The notes beneath the pieces are model-generated. The model was not told the origin of the DNA. It ran no database searches and was given only the letters and a program-made list of their open reading frames with translations. A stretch of 64,000 bases of DNA, taken from assembly GCA_019637395.1 (NCBI GenBank), contig JAHBVR010000003.1, positions 186,001 to 250,000 of the forward strand, given 5' to 3'. This DNA comes from Vulcanimicrobiota bacterium (lineage in GTDB: Bacteria > Vulcanimicrobiota > Xenobia > Xenobiales > JADMJV01). The position numbers and the translations under genes were made by a program. This document shows, piece by piece, positions 34,901-41,982 of this stretch; positions within the stretch are counted from its first letter, which is position 1; every line of letters starts with the position of its first letter.

Positions 34901-35826
34901 TGAGGTGTCATAGGACTGGGAGCGTTGCCGTCGCTGTTGCAGTGGGTGCCGCGAATGACGGCGTAAACGCGGTCACCGTCGCGCTCCGCCTGGTCGAGGC
35001 GCTTGAGCAGCACCGCTCCAATGCCTTCGCCCAGGGTGAAACCGTTGGCGCTGACGTCGAAGGCCGAGCTGGGGCGGTAAGCCAGGGCGCCAATGCGTGA
35101 GAAAGCCACCAGATTATCGGGCACGAAGTTGAGGTAGACGCCGGCCGCCAGAGCGATGGGAGCCGGTCCGGCGAATTTCTGCCGGCGCAGATACTGGCAG
35201 GCCTCGTGCACGGACAGCAGCGAGCTGGCGCAGGCCCCGTCCAGAGATAGGCTGGGACCGCCCCAGTCAAAGGATTGAGCGATCAGGCTGGCATTCATGC
35301 TCATCATGTTGCCGGGCAATGTGTAGCTGCGAATGCTGGCCAGTCGCTGCGTGCGCGGGCTGGTATCGTGGGGAGTGCCAAACTGGCCGGCAATCATCTG
35401 GCGCTCGCGCAGGCGGCTGGTGGAAAGCGAAAGGTATTCCGCCAGGCTGCAACCGACATAGGCGGCGCTGCGTTCGCGGTCGTAGCTATCAGGACGCAAA
35501 CCGGCGTCCTGTAAAGCCTCCCAGGTAACTTCTAAGAGCAAACGATGCTGGGGATCCATGACCTCGGCGCGCCGAGGAGCGATGTGAAAATGACTGGCCG
35601 CAAAATACTCAACATTGCGCAAATGCGCAACGCGATCACATGGAGTCCCGTCCGGGTCGCGTCCCGAGGCAAAGAACCGGCTGTGATCCCAACGGCGGGG
35701 ATCGACGGGCCCAAAGCTCTGGTGACCCAGGCACTGGTTGCGCCAGAACTCTCCCGGATTGGGTGAGTCTGGGTATCGGCAGCCCATGCCGATGATGGCG
35801 ATGGGCACTTCTTGATGGGAGTTCAT
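31948..35826 (-). CDS. KS-ACP-DH-oxoamine synthase fusion (serine-palmitoyltransferase-like PKS)
   Basis: The 1292-residue protein has, in order: a ketosynthase (1-450; Cys199 in DGACASS, His337 in ECHGT, His374 in SNLGH); an acyl carrier domain (575-640; Ser606 in LGLDSM); a polyketide-type dehydratase (650-890; His661 and Asp814 kept, the HxxxG glycine replaced by Lys); and a PLP-dependent alpha-oxoamine synthase (925-1290; Lys1137 in TLSKTLGSCGGY, DEAH at 1102-1105). There is no AT, KR or ER domain. The last domain should release the acyl chain by decarboxylative condensation with an amino acid, as serine palmitoyltransferase does. ATG 35826 directly follows the stop of the upstream ACP gene. 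The DH may be inactive. Confidence 0.88.
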   Translation of the reverse strand: MNSHQEVPIAIIGMGCRYPDSPNPGEFWRNQCLGHQSFGPVDPRRWDHSRFFASGRDPDGTPCDRVAHLRNVEYFAASHFHIAPRRAEVMDPQHRLLLEVTWEALQDAGLRPDSYDRERSAAYVGCSLAEYLSLSTSRLRERQMIAGQFGTPHDTSPRTQRLASIRSYTLPGNMMSMNASLIAQSFDWGGPSLSLDGACASSLLSVHEACQYLRRQKFAGPAPIALAAGVYLNFVPDNLVAFSRIGALAYRPSSAFDVSANGFTLGEGIGAVLLKRLDQAERDGDRVYAVIRGTHCNSDGNAPSPMTPQLSGQVRLLQEGLALSGVKPEQLGYLECHGTATPVGDQVELQAWRDVLGDSEALPYIGSVKSNLGHTISAAGVAGLMRATMAVYQATIPPHAGWKEWHPNLLDFAQRFQVPQQSQSWDEEVRRASVSSFAFGGINCLAVLESVPQPQAPPARQLPIVLSAPNAELLDAFCRQLQDAPVQSLNWIAYTLSVLRPRESESRLLWAGSYEEYIEGLRNWRELPSEVPQHLGEHFRAEDQRVADIPPTPLQRKPYWVVGKEAQEQHSHHEREVREWLARNCGCSPNDFKPEQHLIDDLGLDSMALRDLITLLPPIEIPMNTWAQWTVGELLAQCRLPEQLYSGGKLSPGSHPFLLDHALDKTMLLPLASGLDFLAWSQNLQAPWSLYNVQVHRGLMFREQAEIVLDRDDRELRLLEVRPGGRKILDLSAQIGDLGQPPAPIDIDAQWNLQGELQRFYSDLAFHGTRLQGINAFIKAGDAGLIGMVRTSIPRDWVPGDPRSRWHLDPLVIDSCLQLCLYWVQRQHNRPVLPSGIGEITLQTQLTPGLVEARVRALDLKEEGPAADVMLYQNGRLVGWIREVQSRWVQSLPQRSFAAIPSEWTRVDQMPEVVLMQERLQMMGKENPYFRVLPRKDISFCHYNYVGLARHPKVLEAAAEAVARYGCSAQASRLVGGEIDLHRLFERDMADFLGHEDALVMVGGHATNTALLSHWMQAPDLILHDSLSHNSILEGASASAARRLSFPHNDMVALEKILRKVRTRFRRVLLVVEGIYSMDGDIAPLPELIRLKHTYGCLLMIDEAHSLGVLGKTGRGICEHFGVDPKQVDVLMGTLSKTLGSCGGYLVGSQPLIDYLRYTLPGFVFSVGLSPPLAASARAVLKLLAQEPERVEKLRQVSKHFWEGCKRQGLPLGTSEMTPVVPIILADSAACTELCARLGERGIQVKPIVYPAVEESAARLRFFLSSEHTIQELDVVLQALQELMVAPAVPVI

Positions 35827-36099
35827 TTACTTACTTCGCGCGCGCTGCAATAGATCTTGGAGATCGCCAAAACTTTCGATTTGCTCGATATCCCGCTGGT
35901 CGAGGCTCACATCGAACTCGTCTTCCAGCATCACAATAACTTCGGCCAAAGAGACCGAGTCCAAACCTAATTCCGAAAGAGATTGACTGGAGCGAAACTC
36001 GCCAACGTCGCGCGAAGAAATTTTCGTCATAATGTCCCGCAGTACGGAGGCAAATTCTGGTTCCAGAGCGTCGTTCATGGGGGCGCGCTTCGACAACAC
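35827..36099 (-). CDS. Acyl carrier protein
   Basis: The 90 residues start at GTG 36099 with GGAGGGG (36108-36114) eight bases upstream; the ATG at 36078 has no such site. The phosphopantetheine serine lies in LGLDSVSLAEV. The length and helices are typical of a free-standing ACP (EDEFDVSLDQRDIEQI). It lies directly before the fused synthase with no gap. It should hand the acyl primer or extender chain to the ketosynthase or the oxoamine synthase domain, as the SPT-partner ACP does in Caulobacter-type sphingolipid clusters. Confidence 0.9.
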   Translation of the reverse strand: MLSKRAPMNDALEPEFASVLRDIMTKISSRDVGEFRSSQSLSELGLDSVSLAEVIVMLEDEFDVSLDQRDIEQIESFGDLQDLLQRARSK

Positions 36100-36154
36100 G
36101 GATCTTGCCCCTCCATAGGAGGACGAGAAGCCTGGGCAGAATGGACGTTGATCA

Positions 36155-37243
36155 GTGCATACTTTGAAGAAAATACGCCGTTGGCCCCAACTGATTGATT
36201 TTTTTTCCCTGGCCCGGCACGTCTACAGGACCGTTCCCAATCTGTGGGTCCCTCCGCTGACGCCCTACACCTGGGTCATGATGGGCAAGTTGGAAGAAAA
36301 AGAAAAACTTTATGCGATGGCCTATCGCGACGGCCAGCCGGTGGCGCGGGCCGGTTTCAAAGTGCACCGCTCCCACGGCTATGAAGCCCTCCATTTCGGT
36401 TTTTTCGAAGCCATGCCCGGAACCGGGGAGGAAGTCAAGGCGCTCATCGATATGGGACACCAGCTGGCTCCGCACCTGCCCATGCGCGGACCCCACCATT
36501 TCCGCCTGGAAGACCCCTACACCGGCCTGCTGGTGGACGGTTTCGACTTCGAACCTCACTTCCTGATGAGCTACAACCCTCCTTATTACGAGGAACTGCT
36601 GGCTCAGGCCGGCCTGCACAAGTCGATGGACCTGTACACTTACCGCTATCTGCAGGACCAGATGAAGCCCGACCTGATGAAAGGCCGGGCCGAGCGAGCC
36701 ACCGCCAAAGGCATCGTGGTCGAACCCATGCGCAAAGGCGACCTGCGCCGTCAGGTGCAGCAAATCGCCGACGTGTTCAACGACGCCCTCTCGCAAAACT
36801 GGGGATTTGAGCCTATTGAAGGCGCCCAATTGGACGACTTGATGCTGCTGGCCCGTTTCGTGCTCGATCCCAATCTTGTTTTTCTGGCTTACAAAGACAG
36901 CCACCCCATCGGCTGCATCATCGTTCTGCCCAACCTCAATCCCATGTTGAGCGCCAGCAACGGTTCGCTGACGCCCAAACTGATCTGGAAATACCTGACG
37001 CGCAGCCGTTGGGTGGACAGTTACCGAGGCTACGCCTTAGGCGTGCGCAAAGATTTCCGCGCCGATGAAGTGTCGGCCGCCCTGATTCACGCGGCCCTGC
37101 AGCGGGGCAAAGAAATTCGCTGGCGCGAACTCGAGATCAGTTGGGTTCTTGAGACCAACAAGCCCATGAATGCGATGTCGGTCGCCCTGGGCGGCCAGCG
37201 CAACAAAACCTACCGCCTTTTAGAGAAGCCCCCGCTGGTGTGA
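36155..37243 (+). CDS. GNAT-like N-acyltransferase resembling bacterial ceramide synthase
   Basis: The 362 residues look like the two-lobed GNAT-type acyltransferases found with bacterial sphingolipid genes (bCerS group): FFSLARHVYRTVPNLWVPPL at the start, GFFEAMPG and SYNPPYYEELLAQAGL in the middle, and YALGVRKDFRADEVSAALIHAAL as the cofactor loop, where the glycines of usual motif A are poor. It should join a fatty acyl group to the amine of the long-chain base. The start is a GTG at 36155; TTG 36164 is an alternative. The gene is divergent from the ACP (55-base gap) and overlaps the SDR gene by four bases. Confidence 0.7.
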   Translation: MHTLKKIRRWPQLIDFFSLARHVYRTVPNLWVPPLTPYTWVMMGKLEEKEKLYAMAYRDGQPVARAGFKVHRSHGYEALHFGFFEAMPGTGEEVKALIDMGHQLAPHLPMRGPHHFRLEDPYTGLLVDGFDFEPHFLMSYNPPYYEELLAQAGLHKSMDLYTYRYLQDQMKPDLMKGRAERATAKGIVVEPMRKGDLRRQVQQIADVFNDALSQNWGFEPIEGAQLDDLMLLARFVLDPNLVFLAYKDSHPIGCIIVLPNLNPMLSASNGSLTPKLIWKYLTRSRWVDSYRGYALGVRKDFRADEVSAALIHAALQRGKEIRWRELEISWVLETNKPMNAMSVALGGQRNKTYRLLEKPPLV

Positions 37244-38022
37244 ACCCTTACTACCGCGACAAGCTGGCCTGGATCTTCGGCGGCAGTCAAGGAATCGGCC
37301 TGGCCATCGGCGAGGAGCTGGTCAAGCAGGGTTGCCGAGTGCGCCTTTGGGCGCGCCGGGTGGAGCTACTGGAAAAAGAAGCGGCCCGTATTCGAGCCGA
37401 CTGGACCAGCCTGGACGTGTCCGACTACCAGGCTACCGAGACCGCCATCGAAGCAGTCCTACAACAAGATGGAACACCGCAATTCATCTTCAACTGCGCC
37501 GGCCTGGCGCTGCCCGGTTACCTGCTCGATCTCAGCGCGGCCGACATCGCCACTATGAATCAGGTCAACTATCTGGGCACGGCCTATGTCTGCAAGGCGG
37601 TGCTGCCGGCCCTGGTCAAGCAGCGCGCCGGTCACATCGTGAATGTCTCTTCCTTGGGCGGCCTGATGGGGCTGTTCGGCTATACTGGCTACTGCGGCAG
37701 CAAGTATGCCGTCATGGGCTTTTCCGAGGCTCTGCGCCGCGAAGTCTCGGGCTACGGCATCCGGGTTTCCACTCTCTGCCCGCCCAATACCCGCACGCCC
37801 GGACTGGACCAAGAAAACCTACGCAAACCACCAGAAGTTTTGGCCCAAGAAGAAAAGGTGCAGGTGCTCGAGGCGGCCCAGGTAGCCCGCTATCTACTCA
37901 AAGCTTTGCCTGCCAACCCGTTCACCGTCATTCCGAGTTTTGACGGTCGGCTGGCCCATCTGTTATCGCGCTGGGCTCCGGGGATTCTGAATCTCTTCCT
38001 AAAGCGGCCTCCAGCCAAATAG
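37240..38022 (+). CDS. SDR oxidoreductase, 3-ketosphinganine-reductase-like
   Basis: The 260 residues carry the SDR nucleotide motif (IFGGSQGIG), NCAG, the active serine in NVSSLGG and YCGSK (Tyr-x3-Lys). The segment CPPNTRTPGLDQENLRKPPE strongly resembles the substrate loop of eukaryotic KDSR/Tsc10 and bacterial ketosphinganine reductases. It should reduce the ketone left by the oxoamine synthase to a hydroxyl. It begins at GTG 37240 overlapping the acyltransferase stop, so both are co-translated. Its last 95 bases overlap the convergent flippase-like gene. Confidence 0.82.
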   Translation: MNPYYRDKLAWIFGGSQGIGLAIGEELVKQGCRVRLWARRVELLEKEAARIRADWTSLDVSDYQATETAIEAVLQQDGTPQFIFNCAGLALPGYLLDLSAADIATMNQVNYLGTAYVCKAVLPALVKQRAGHIVNVSSLGGLMGLFGYTGYCGSKYAVMGFSEALRREVSGYGIRVSTLCPPNTRTPGLDQENLRKPPEVLAQEEKVQVLEAAQVARYLLKALPANPFTVIPSFDGRLAHLLSRWAPGILNLFLKRPPAK

Positions 38023-38857
38023 CCGCCAACATTCCATAGCCGGCCCAAAGCAATTGCCGGCAACGCCGCAACAGTCCGACTTGAAAGCCAACCTCGGCGC
38101 CCAGGCCCAGTTCCGTGCAGGCCAACATCAGCGCTTTTTCCTGCACTCCCAGCCCGCCCGGCACGAAAGCAAAAAGAAAGGTGCTGGCCGCCAGACAGGC
38201 CTGCATCAGCAATACCCGCTGAGGAGTCACGGCCAGCCCTAACAAGAACAAGATGAAAGCCACCTCGACCACCTGAAAGAGGCGGCTGATAAGCTTGGGA
38301 ACGAGACCCGACACCAGAGTGGCCACCGGAAAGGGCCGCCACCACAGCAAGGCCCCACCGAGAACCAGCATCACGCCCACGCTGAGGGCGGCCAGATGCC
38401 GCCAGGAATGATCGGGAGAGAGACCGGAGTAAGCGCACAAGGCCGCCCCCGCCAGGGTGGCGGCCAGACCGGAAATCGCATGGAACATGCGGTAGGCCAG
38501 CACCACTTTGGCCGGCTCTTCGGTCATGGCCCGCAGGTGGCGATAACGAAAGGGTTCGCCACCGAGACCGGCGGAAGGAATCAGCCGGGAAAACCCGTCG
38601 CTGCTCCATTCCAACAGAAAAAGCCGGGCCCATTGGCGGGGTGCCGGCACCAGCGCGGCCGTGGCCAGCACGTCCCAAGGCATCCAGACCAGACCCAGCA
38701 GGCCCAGCGGCAGCAGACCCCAGCCGGCCTGGGTCAGGGCATGGCGCACCAGCTCGAGAGAAAACTGAGCCCACAGCCACATCAGCAACCCCAGGCCGAC
38801 GATCAGCATCAGGGTGTTGAGAGCGCGCGGCTTTTTCCTACTGGCGGTCTGGGTCAC
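37928..38857 (-). CDS. LPG_synthase_TM / flippase-like membrane protein
   Basis: The 309 residues have about eight transmembrane segments and fit the lysylphosphatidylglycerol-synthase transmembrane (AglD2/UPF0104) family: RLIPSAGLGGEPFRY near residue 90, VAYRMFH-like (LAYRMFHAISG), and VPGGLGVQEKALML late. Members move or modify lipids in the inner membrane. It is the last gene of the head-group operon and its start overlaps the PAP2 gene by 20 bases. The last 30 codons overlap the SDR gene and encode a polar tail; both reading frames look genuine. The GTG 38857 start has only weak ribosome-site support. Confidence 0.82.
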   Translation of the reverse strand: MTQTASRKKPRALNTLMLIVGLGLLMWLWAQFSLELVRHALTQAGWGLLPLGLLGLVWMPWDVLATAALVPAPRQWARLFLLEWSSDGFSRLIPSAGLGGEPFRYRHLRAMTEEPAKVVLAYRMFHAISGLAATLAGAALCAYSGLSPDHSWRHLAALSVGVMLVLGGALLWWRPFPVATLVSGLVPKLISRLFQVVEVAFILFLLGLAVTPQRVLLMQACLAASTFLFAFVPGGLGVQEKALMLACTELGLGAEVGFQVGLLRRCRQLLWAGYGMLAAIWLEAALGRDSESPEPSAITDGPADRQNSE

Positions 38858-39671
38858 GGAAAATGACGAGTCCGGCGCAGAAGGCCGCCAGCAAAGTCCC
38901 CGCCATGACGTCGACGCTGTAATGAAAGCGCCCGTAGATGGTGGCCGAAACCACCCCCATCGCCCACAGCCCGTAAACCGGGAAGAGCTTGCGGTCCCAA
39001 CGCCAGGCCATGAAAGCCGTGGCCATGGAGAGCGAAGTATGCCCCGAGGGGAAAGCCGCCGCTCCCGCCGCTCCCTTCTTCAGCATGGCATGACAGAACG
39101 TCCAGACGGGACCGTGCAGCGCGTCGGCCAGAGGCGGATAGAGCGGTCTGGGTCCGCGCACCGGGATGAGAATGTTGATGAAGTAACAACAGACCAGGCT
39201 GGAGACGGCTCCGGCCAGGGCCAGCCGGGCCAGATCGTCGCGCTCGCGGTGGAGCAGGCGGATGATGAGCAGCGGAGCCATTCCATAGTAGGTGATATAA
39301 CAAAGATGAATGCTTTCCGAGAACCAGGGCCAGGGCCAGGCCTGACTCCAATCCAGGGCGGGGGTAAGATGGCCCCAGAGGGAGTGCTCCCAGCCCTGGA
39401 TCATGTCGTCCCGGGTGGGCCAGCCCAGGACTTTGTGCACTTTATCGATATTCCCATAAGTCCAAAAGAAAAAGGGAGCCCAAGGAACCCAGAAGAGCCA
39501 GCCGAACTGGGGATGGCGATCGCACCAACTGGATAGCATAAACAGGCTGGCGGCCGCCACCAGTTGCAGCACGGCCAGTTGCACGCTGGCACTGGAAAAG
39601 TTGGGGCCAAAGATAAGCAGCGCGCTGGTCAGTAGCCAGTAGCCGGCCAGCCAGGCTTCACCCCATCGCAC
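38838..39671 (-). CDS. PAP2_3 membrane phosphatase/phosphotransferase, IPC-synthase-like
   Basis: Starting at GTG 39671, two bases after the upstream stop, the 277 residues have about six transmembrane segments and the three PAP2 motifs: PVRGPRPLY, PSGHTSLSM (His211), and GRFHYSVDVMAG (His250, Asp254). It also has the FFWTYGNIDKVHKVL and HLCYITYYGM features of PAP2_3/AUR1-like enzymes. Those transfer a phospho-head group to a ceramide acceptor. This fits the divergent long-chain-base genes. A longer frame upstream overlaps the CDP-alcohol gene and is not used. A plain lipid phosphatase is the alternative. Confidence 0.8.
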   Translation of the reverse strand: MRWGEAWLAGYWLLTSALLIFGPNFSSASVQLAVLQLVAAASLFMLSSWCDRHPQFGWLFWVPWAPFFFWTYGNIDKVHKVLGWPTRDDMIQGWEHSLWGHLTPALDWSQAWPWPWFSESIHLCYITYYGMAPLLIIRLLHRERDDLARLALAGAVSSLVCCYFINILIPVRGPRPLYPPLADALHGPVWTFCHAMLKKGAAGAAAFPSGHTSLSMATAFMAWRWDRKLFPVYGLWAMGVVSATIYGRFHYSVDVMAGTLLAAFCAGLVIFRDPDRQ

Positions 39672-39673
39672 CG

Positions 39674-40255
39674 CTACAAGCCAGCTTGTTCGATTTGCCG
39701 GCGGGCATGCTGTACTCGCTGCACACAGCCTACCAGAGAGACCAGCACGAGAATCCAGAGCAATGCCCGACTCCAAGAGCTGGCCGGGCCGAAAGCGACG
39801 GCCCCCAGTAGCAAAATCAGGCGGTCACTGCGGTCCCCCCAGCCGGGCCAATCGCTGTTATCGATGGCCATAACCAGTCCCAGCCGGGCCTTGGCGTAGC
39901 TGACCAGACTGCTGAGAATGATGGCCAGGCCGGCCGCCAGCGGATAAAAGGGAATGAAGCCCACCAGCAGGATGCCGTCCACCCAGCGGTCCACCAAAGC
40001 TTCCAGATAGTTGCCAAAGGCAGTGGTTCGGTTCTGTAGACGAGCCACTTCGCCGTCCAAAAAATCCATAGCCGCGGCCAACAACGCCAGCAGCAGGGCC
40101 CAACGCCCGTTTCCCTGGTATAAAACCCAGGCGGCCGCTGTGCTCAACGGTATGGCCGCCAGCGTAATCCAATTGGGGTGGACTCCCAGAGCCACCAGAG
40201 GCCTGGCCAGAGCTACCCGTAAGGGCCGCGTGGGTTCTCGCAACTGACTGATCAT
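39674..40255 (-). CDS. CDP-alcohol phosphatidyltransferase
   Basis: The 193 residues have about five transmembrane segments and the CDP-alcohol signature D64-x2-D67-G68-x2-A71-R72-x8-G81-x3-E85-x3-D89. The usual third aspartate is Glu85. The enzyme should use a CDP-diacylglycerol-type donor with an alcohol; inositol phosphate would fit the PAP2 neighbour, giving a phosphatidylinositol-type donor for the head group. It overlaps the upstream glycosyltransferase gene by four bases and ends two bases before the PAP2 start. Confidence 0.85.
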   Translation of the reverse strand: MISQLREPTRPLRVALARPLVALGVHPNWITLAAIPLSTAAAWVLYQGNGRWALLLALLAAAMDFLDGEVARLQNRTTAFGNYLEALVDRWVDGILLVGFIPFYPLAAGLAIILSSLVSYAKARLGLVMAIDNSDWPGWGDRSDRLILLLGAVAFGPASSWSRALLWILVLVSLVGCVQRVQHARRQIEQAGL

Positions 40256-41232
40256 GAATGGCCCAGGGGGTTCGGGTTCTGCTCGTTCCTCCCTCCTGGG
40301 ATTGTATTCAACCAGTTTTCCCGCAGGTGGCGGATGGCGATGGTATTATTGCGCGTCAAAGGATCGCCGTCGCCCCGATTGAGTCGGCCCAGACTGCCCG
40401 CTTTCATCATTTTACGCATCTTCCAACGTTCAAAACAGTAACGGGGAGCGGGAAAAACCGCCTTGGGCACGAGGCACTGAGCGCTCAACCAGACGTCATC
40501 CACCCAGCGGCAAGCCTCCGGAGCCCCGCTGTAGTCCAGCAGTCGCTCCGGATCGTAAAACCGGGGAAGGGTGAGAAAGCCGGAATAGCCCTGTACGATG
40601 TCGATAGGATAGGGTTCGCGGACCCGCGTGCATTTGACCGGAACGGGAGCCTTTTGGCGCAAATTATCCCAAAGGGTGGTCGGGCGATCAACCAGATCTT
40701 GCGGAACCAACCAGCCACTTGAACAAATCACCCGGTCCGGATAGCGCTGGGAGTGACTGAGCAGATGCTGGGTCAAGCTGGCCGGGTAAAGCATATCGTC
40801 GTCCACCACCAGCACCCGCTGGCTCGGGGGCAAATCCAGAACGGCCGGGATCAACTTGGTGGCCGGCCCAAAGTCCTGACAGGTGACGATCTCCAACCAT
40901 TCGCGGCCGCGCAGCGCCTCGGGCACGACGTAAGCGGTCTGCTCGCGAGCGGAATACTCGGGCAGGTGCAGGCGAATCTTTTGCAGGGCCCAGTTCTGGT
41001 AGAGCAGGCTTTTGAGAGTCAACTCCAGGTAAGGCAGCCGGCTGGGGATAGTGGTCAGGCAGGCGATGATCTGCGTGGGAGGGCGCTGGCGCCAAATATC
41101 TTCCCAATACTCCAGCGGCTGAGTCACCAACTGAAACTGATCCCAGCTGTCGGCGATCAGGTTCCGACCACTGAGATAATTGTAGCCCAACACGCCCAGC
41201 CCGACGCCGGCCGCCAGGCCGGGTAAAATCAC
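40252..41232 (-). CDS. Glycosyltransferase-like protein (GT-A, family 2-like)
   Basis: The 326 residues have an N-terminal hydrophobic stretch (MILPGLAAGVGLGVLGYNYL) and then a GT-A-like fold: QIIACLTTIPSRLPYLELTLKSLL, FGPATKLIPAVL and the metal-binding VDDDMLYPASL. FGPATKL and the DDD motif are like those of glycosyltransferase family 2-like proteins. Its acceptor is probably a lipid, given its place in the operon. It overlaps the FecR-like gene and the CDP-alcohol gene by four bases each. Confidence 0.75.
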   Translation of the reverse strand: MILPGLAAGVGLGVLGYNYLSGRNLIADSWDQFQLVTQPLEYWEDIWRQRPPTQIIACLTTIPSRLPYLELTLKSLLYQNWALQKIRLHLPEYSAREQTAYVVPEALRGREWLEIVTCQDFGPATKLIPAVLDLPPSQRVLVVDDDMLYPASLTQHLLSHSQRYPDRVICSSGWLVPQDLVDRPTTLWDNLRQKAPVPVKCTRVREPYPIDIVQGYSGFLTLPRFYDPERLLDYSGAPEACRWVDDVWLSAQCLVPKAVFPAPRYCFERWKMRKMMKAGSLGRLNRGDGDPLTRNNTIAIRHLRENWLNTIPGGRNEQNPNPLGHS

Positions 41233-41972
41233 GGCAGCACTCCCGGATGTTCGAGGCGCAGTCGCTCAGCCCGGCTCAGGAGACCGCGAGACACCAACCA
41301 GGAATAGAGTTCGACCACATCGGCGGGAGTTCGAGCGGCCGACTCCCAGGCCAACAAATGCACTCGATCCTGTTCGGAAAGCACCTCCAGACGCTGCTCG
41401 GCCGCTTCCACCACGCGCCCGGGACTGAAGCCCCGCAGGCTGAGGACATAGCTTTGGCCAGGCTCCAGCTCCAGCGGCAAGGGCGCTCGTGCGGCCACGG
41501 TACCTTTATAAATCCGGCCATAGTCCGGCAGATGCTCCACCACCACTTCCAGCTCTTGCACGTCGGCGGGAGCCTCCCAATGCAATTGGGCGCGCGGCTC
41601 CAGCCAGGTGGGATCGCCGGCATAACGAAGCTCGTCGCGCCGCACGCCGGCCATTTCATCCCAGTTGATCCATGGACTGGGCGTGAGCGCGGCCCGTGCC
41701 TCACTCTTTTCCGACTGAACCGAACCGGAGCCGCTGAGCAAGGTCATGCCGATCTGGCCCACTTGAAACACACCGGGCCCCTTGCAGTGAGTGCGCCCCC
41801 CGCCTTGTAAAAAGCTTACGGTCAACTCACTGCCGGCGGCCAGGGTCAGCTTCTGACCGGCCTGCAAAGTGGTCAGCACCTGGGCCGGAACGGGCCCTTT
41901 GCTGGCCACCACCATGGCCGGGGTAGCGCCCGCCAGCGCCAGCGCCAGTAGAAACGCCATCAGCTTCATCAA
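41229..41972 (-). CDS. Secreted FecR-like protein
   Basis: The 247 residues start with a signal peptide (MMKLMAFLLALALAGATPAMVVA). The first half resembles a FecR-like small beta domain (VLTTLQAGQKLTLAAGSELTVSFLQGG, then GPGVFQVGQIGMTLLSG). The second half has a fibronectin-like strand pattern (LHWEAPADVQELEVVVEHL) and a helical tail. It is in the middle of the head-group operon, with a four-base overlap to the glycosyltransferase gene. It may be a periplasmic accessory factor; its function is unknown. Confidence 0.65.
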   Translation of the reverse strand: MMKLMAFLLALALAGATPAMVVASKGPVPAQVLTTLQAGQKLTLAAGSELTVSFLQGGGRTHCKGPGVFQVGQIGMTLLSGSGSVQSEKSEARAALTPSPWINWDEMAGVRRDELRYAGDPTWLEPRAQLHWEAPADVQELEVVVEHLPDYGRIYKGTVAARAPLPLELEPGQSYVLSLRGFSPGRVVEAAEQRLEVLSEQDRVHLLAWESAARTPADVVELYSWLVSRGLLSRAERLRLEHPGVLP

Positions 41973-41982
41973 GACGTTTTAC

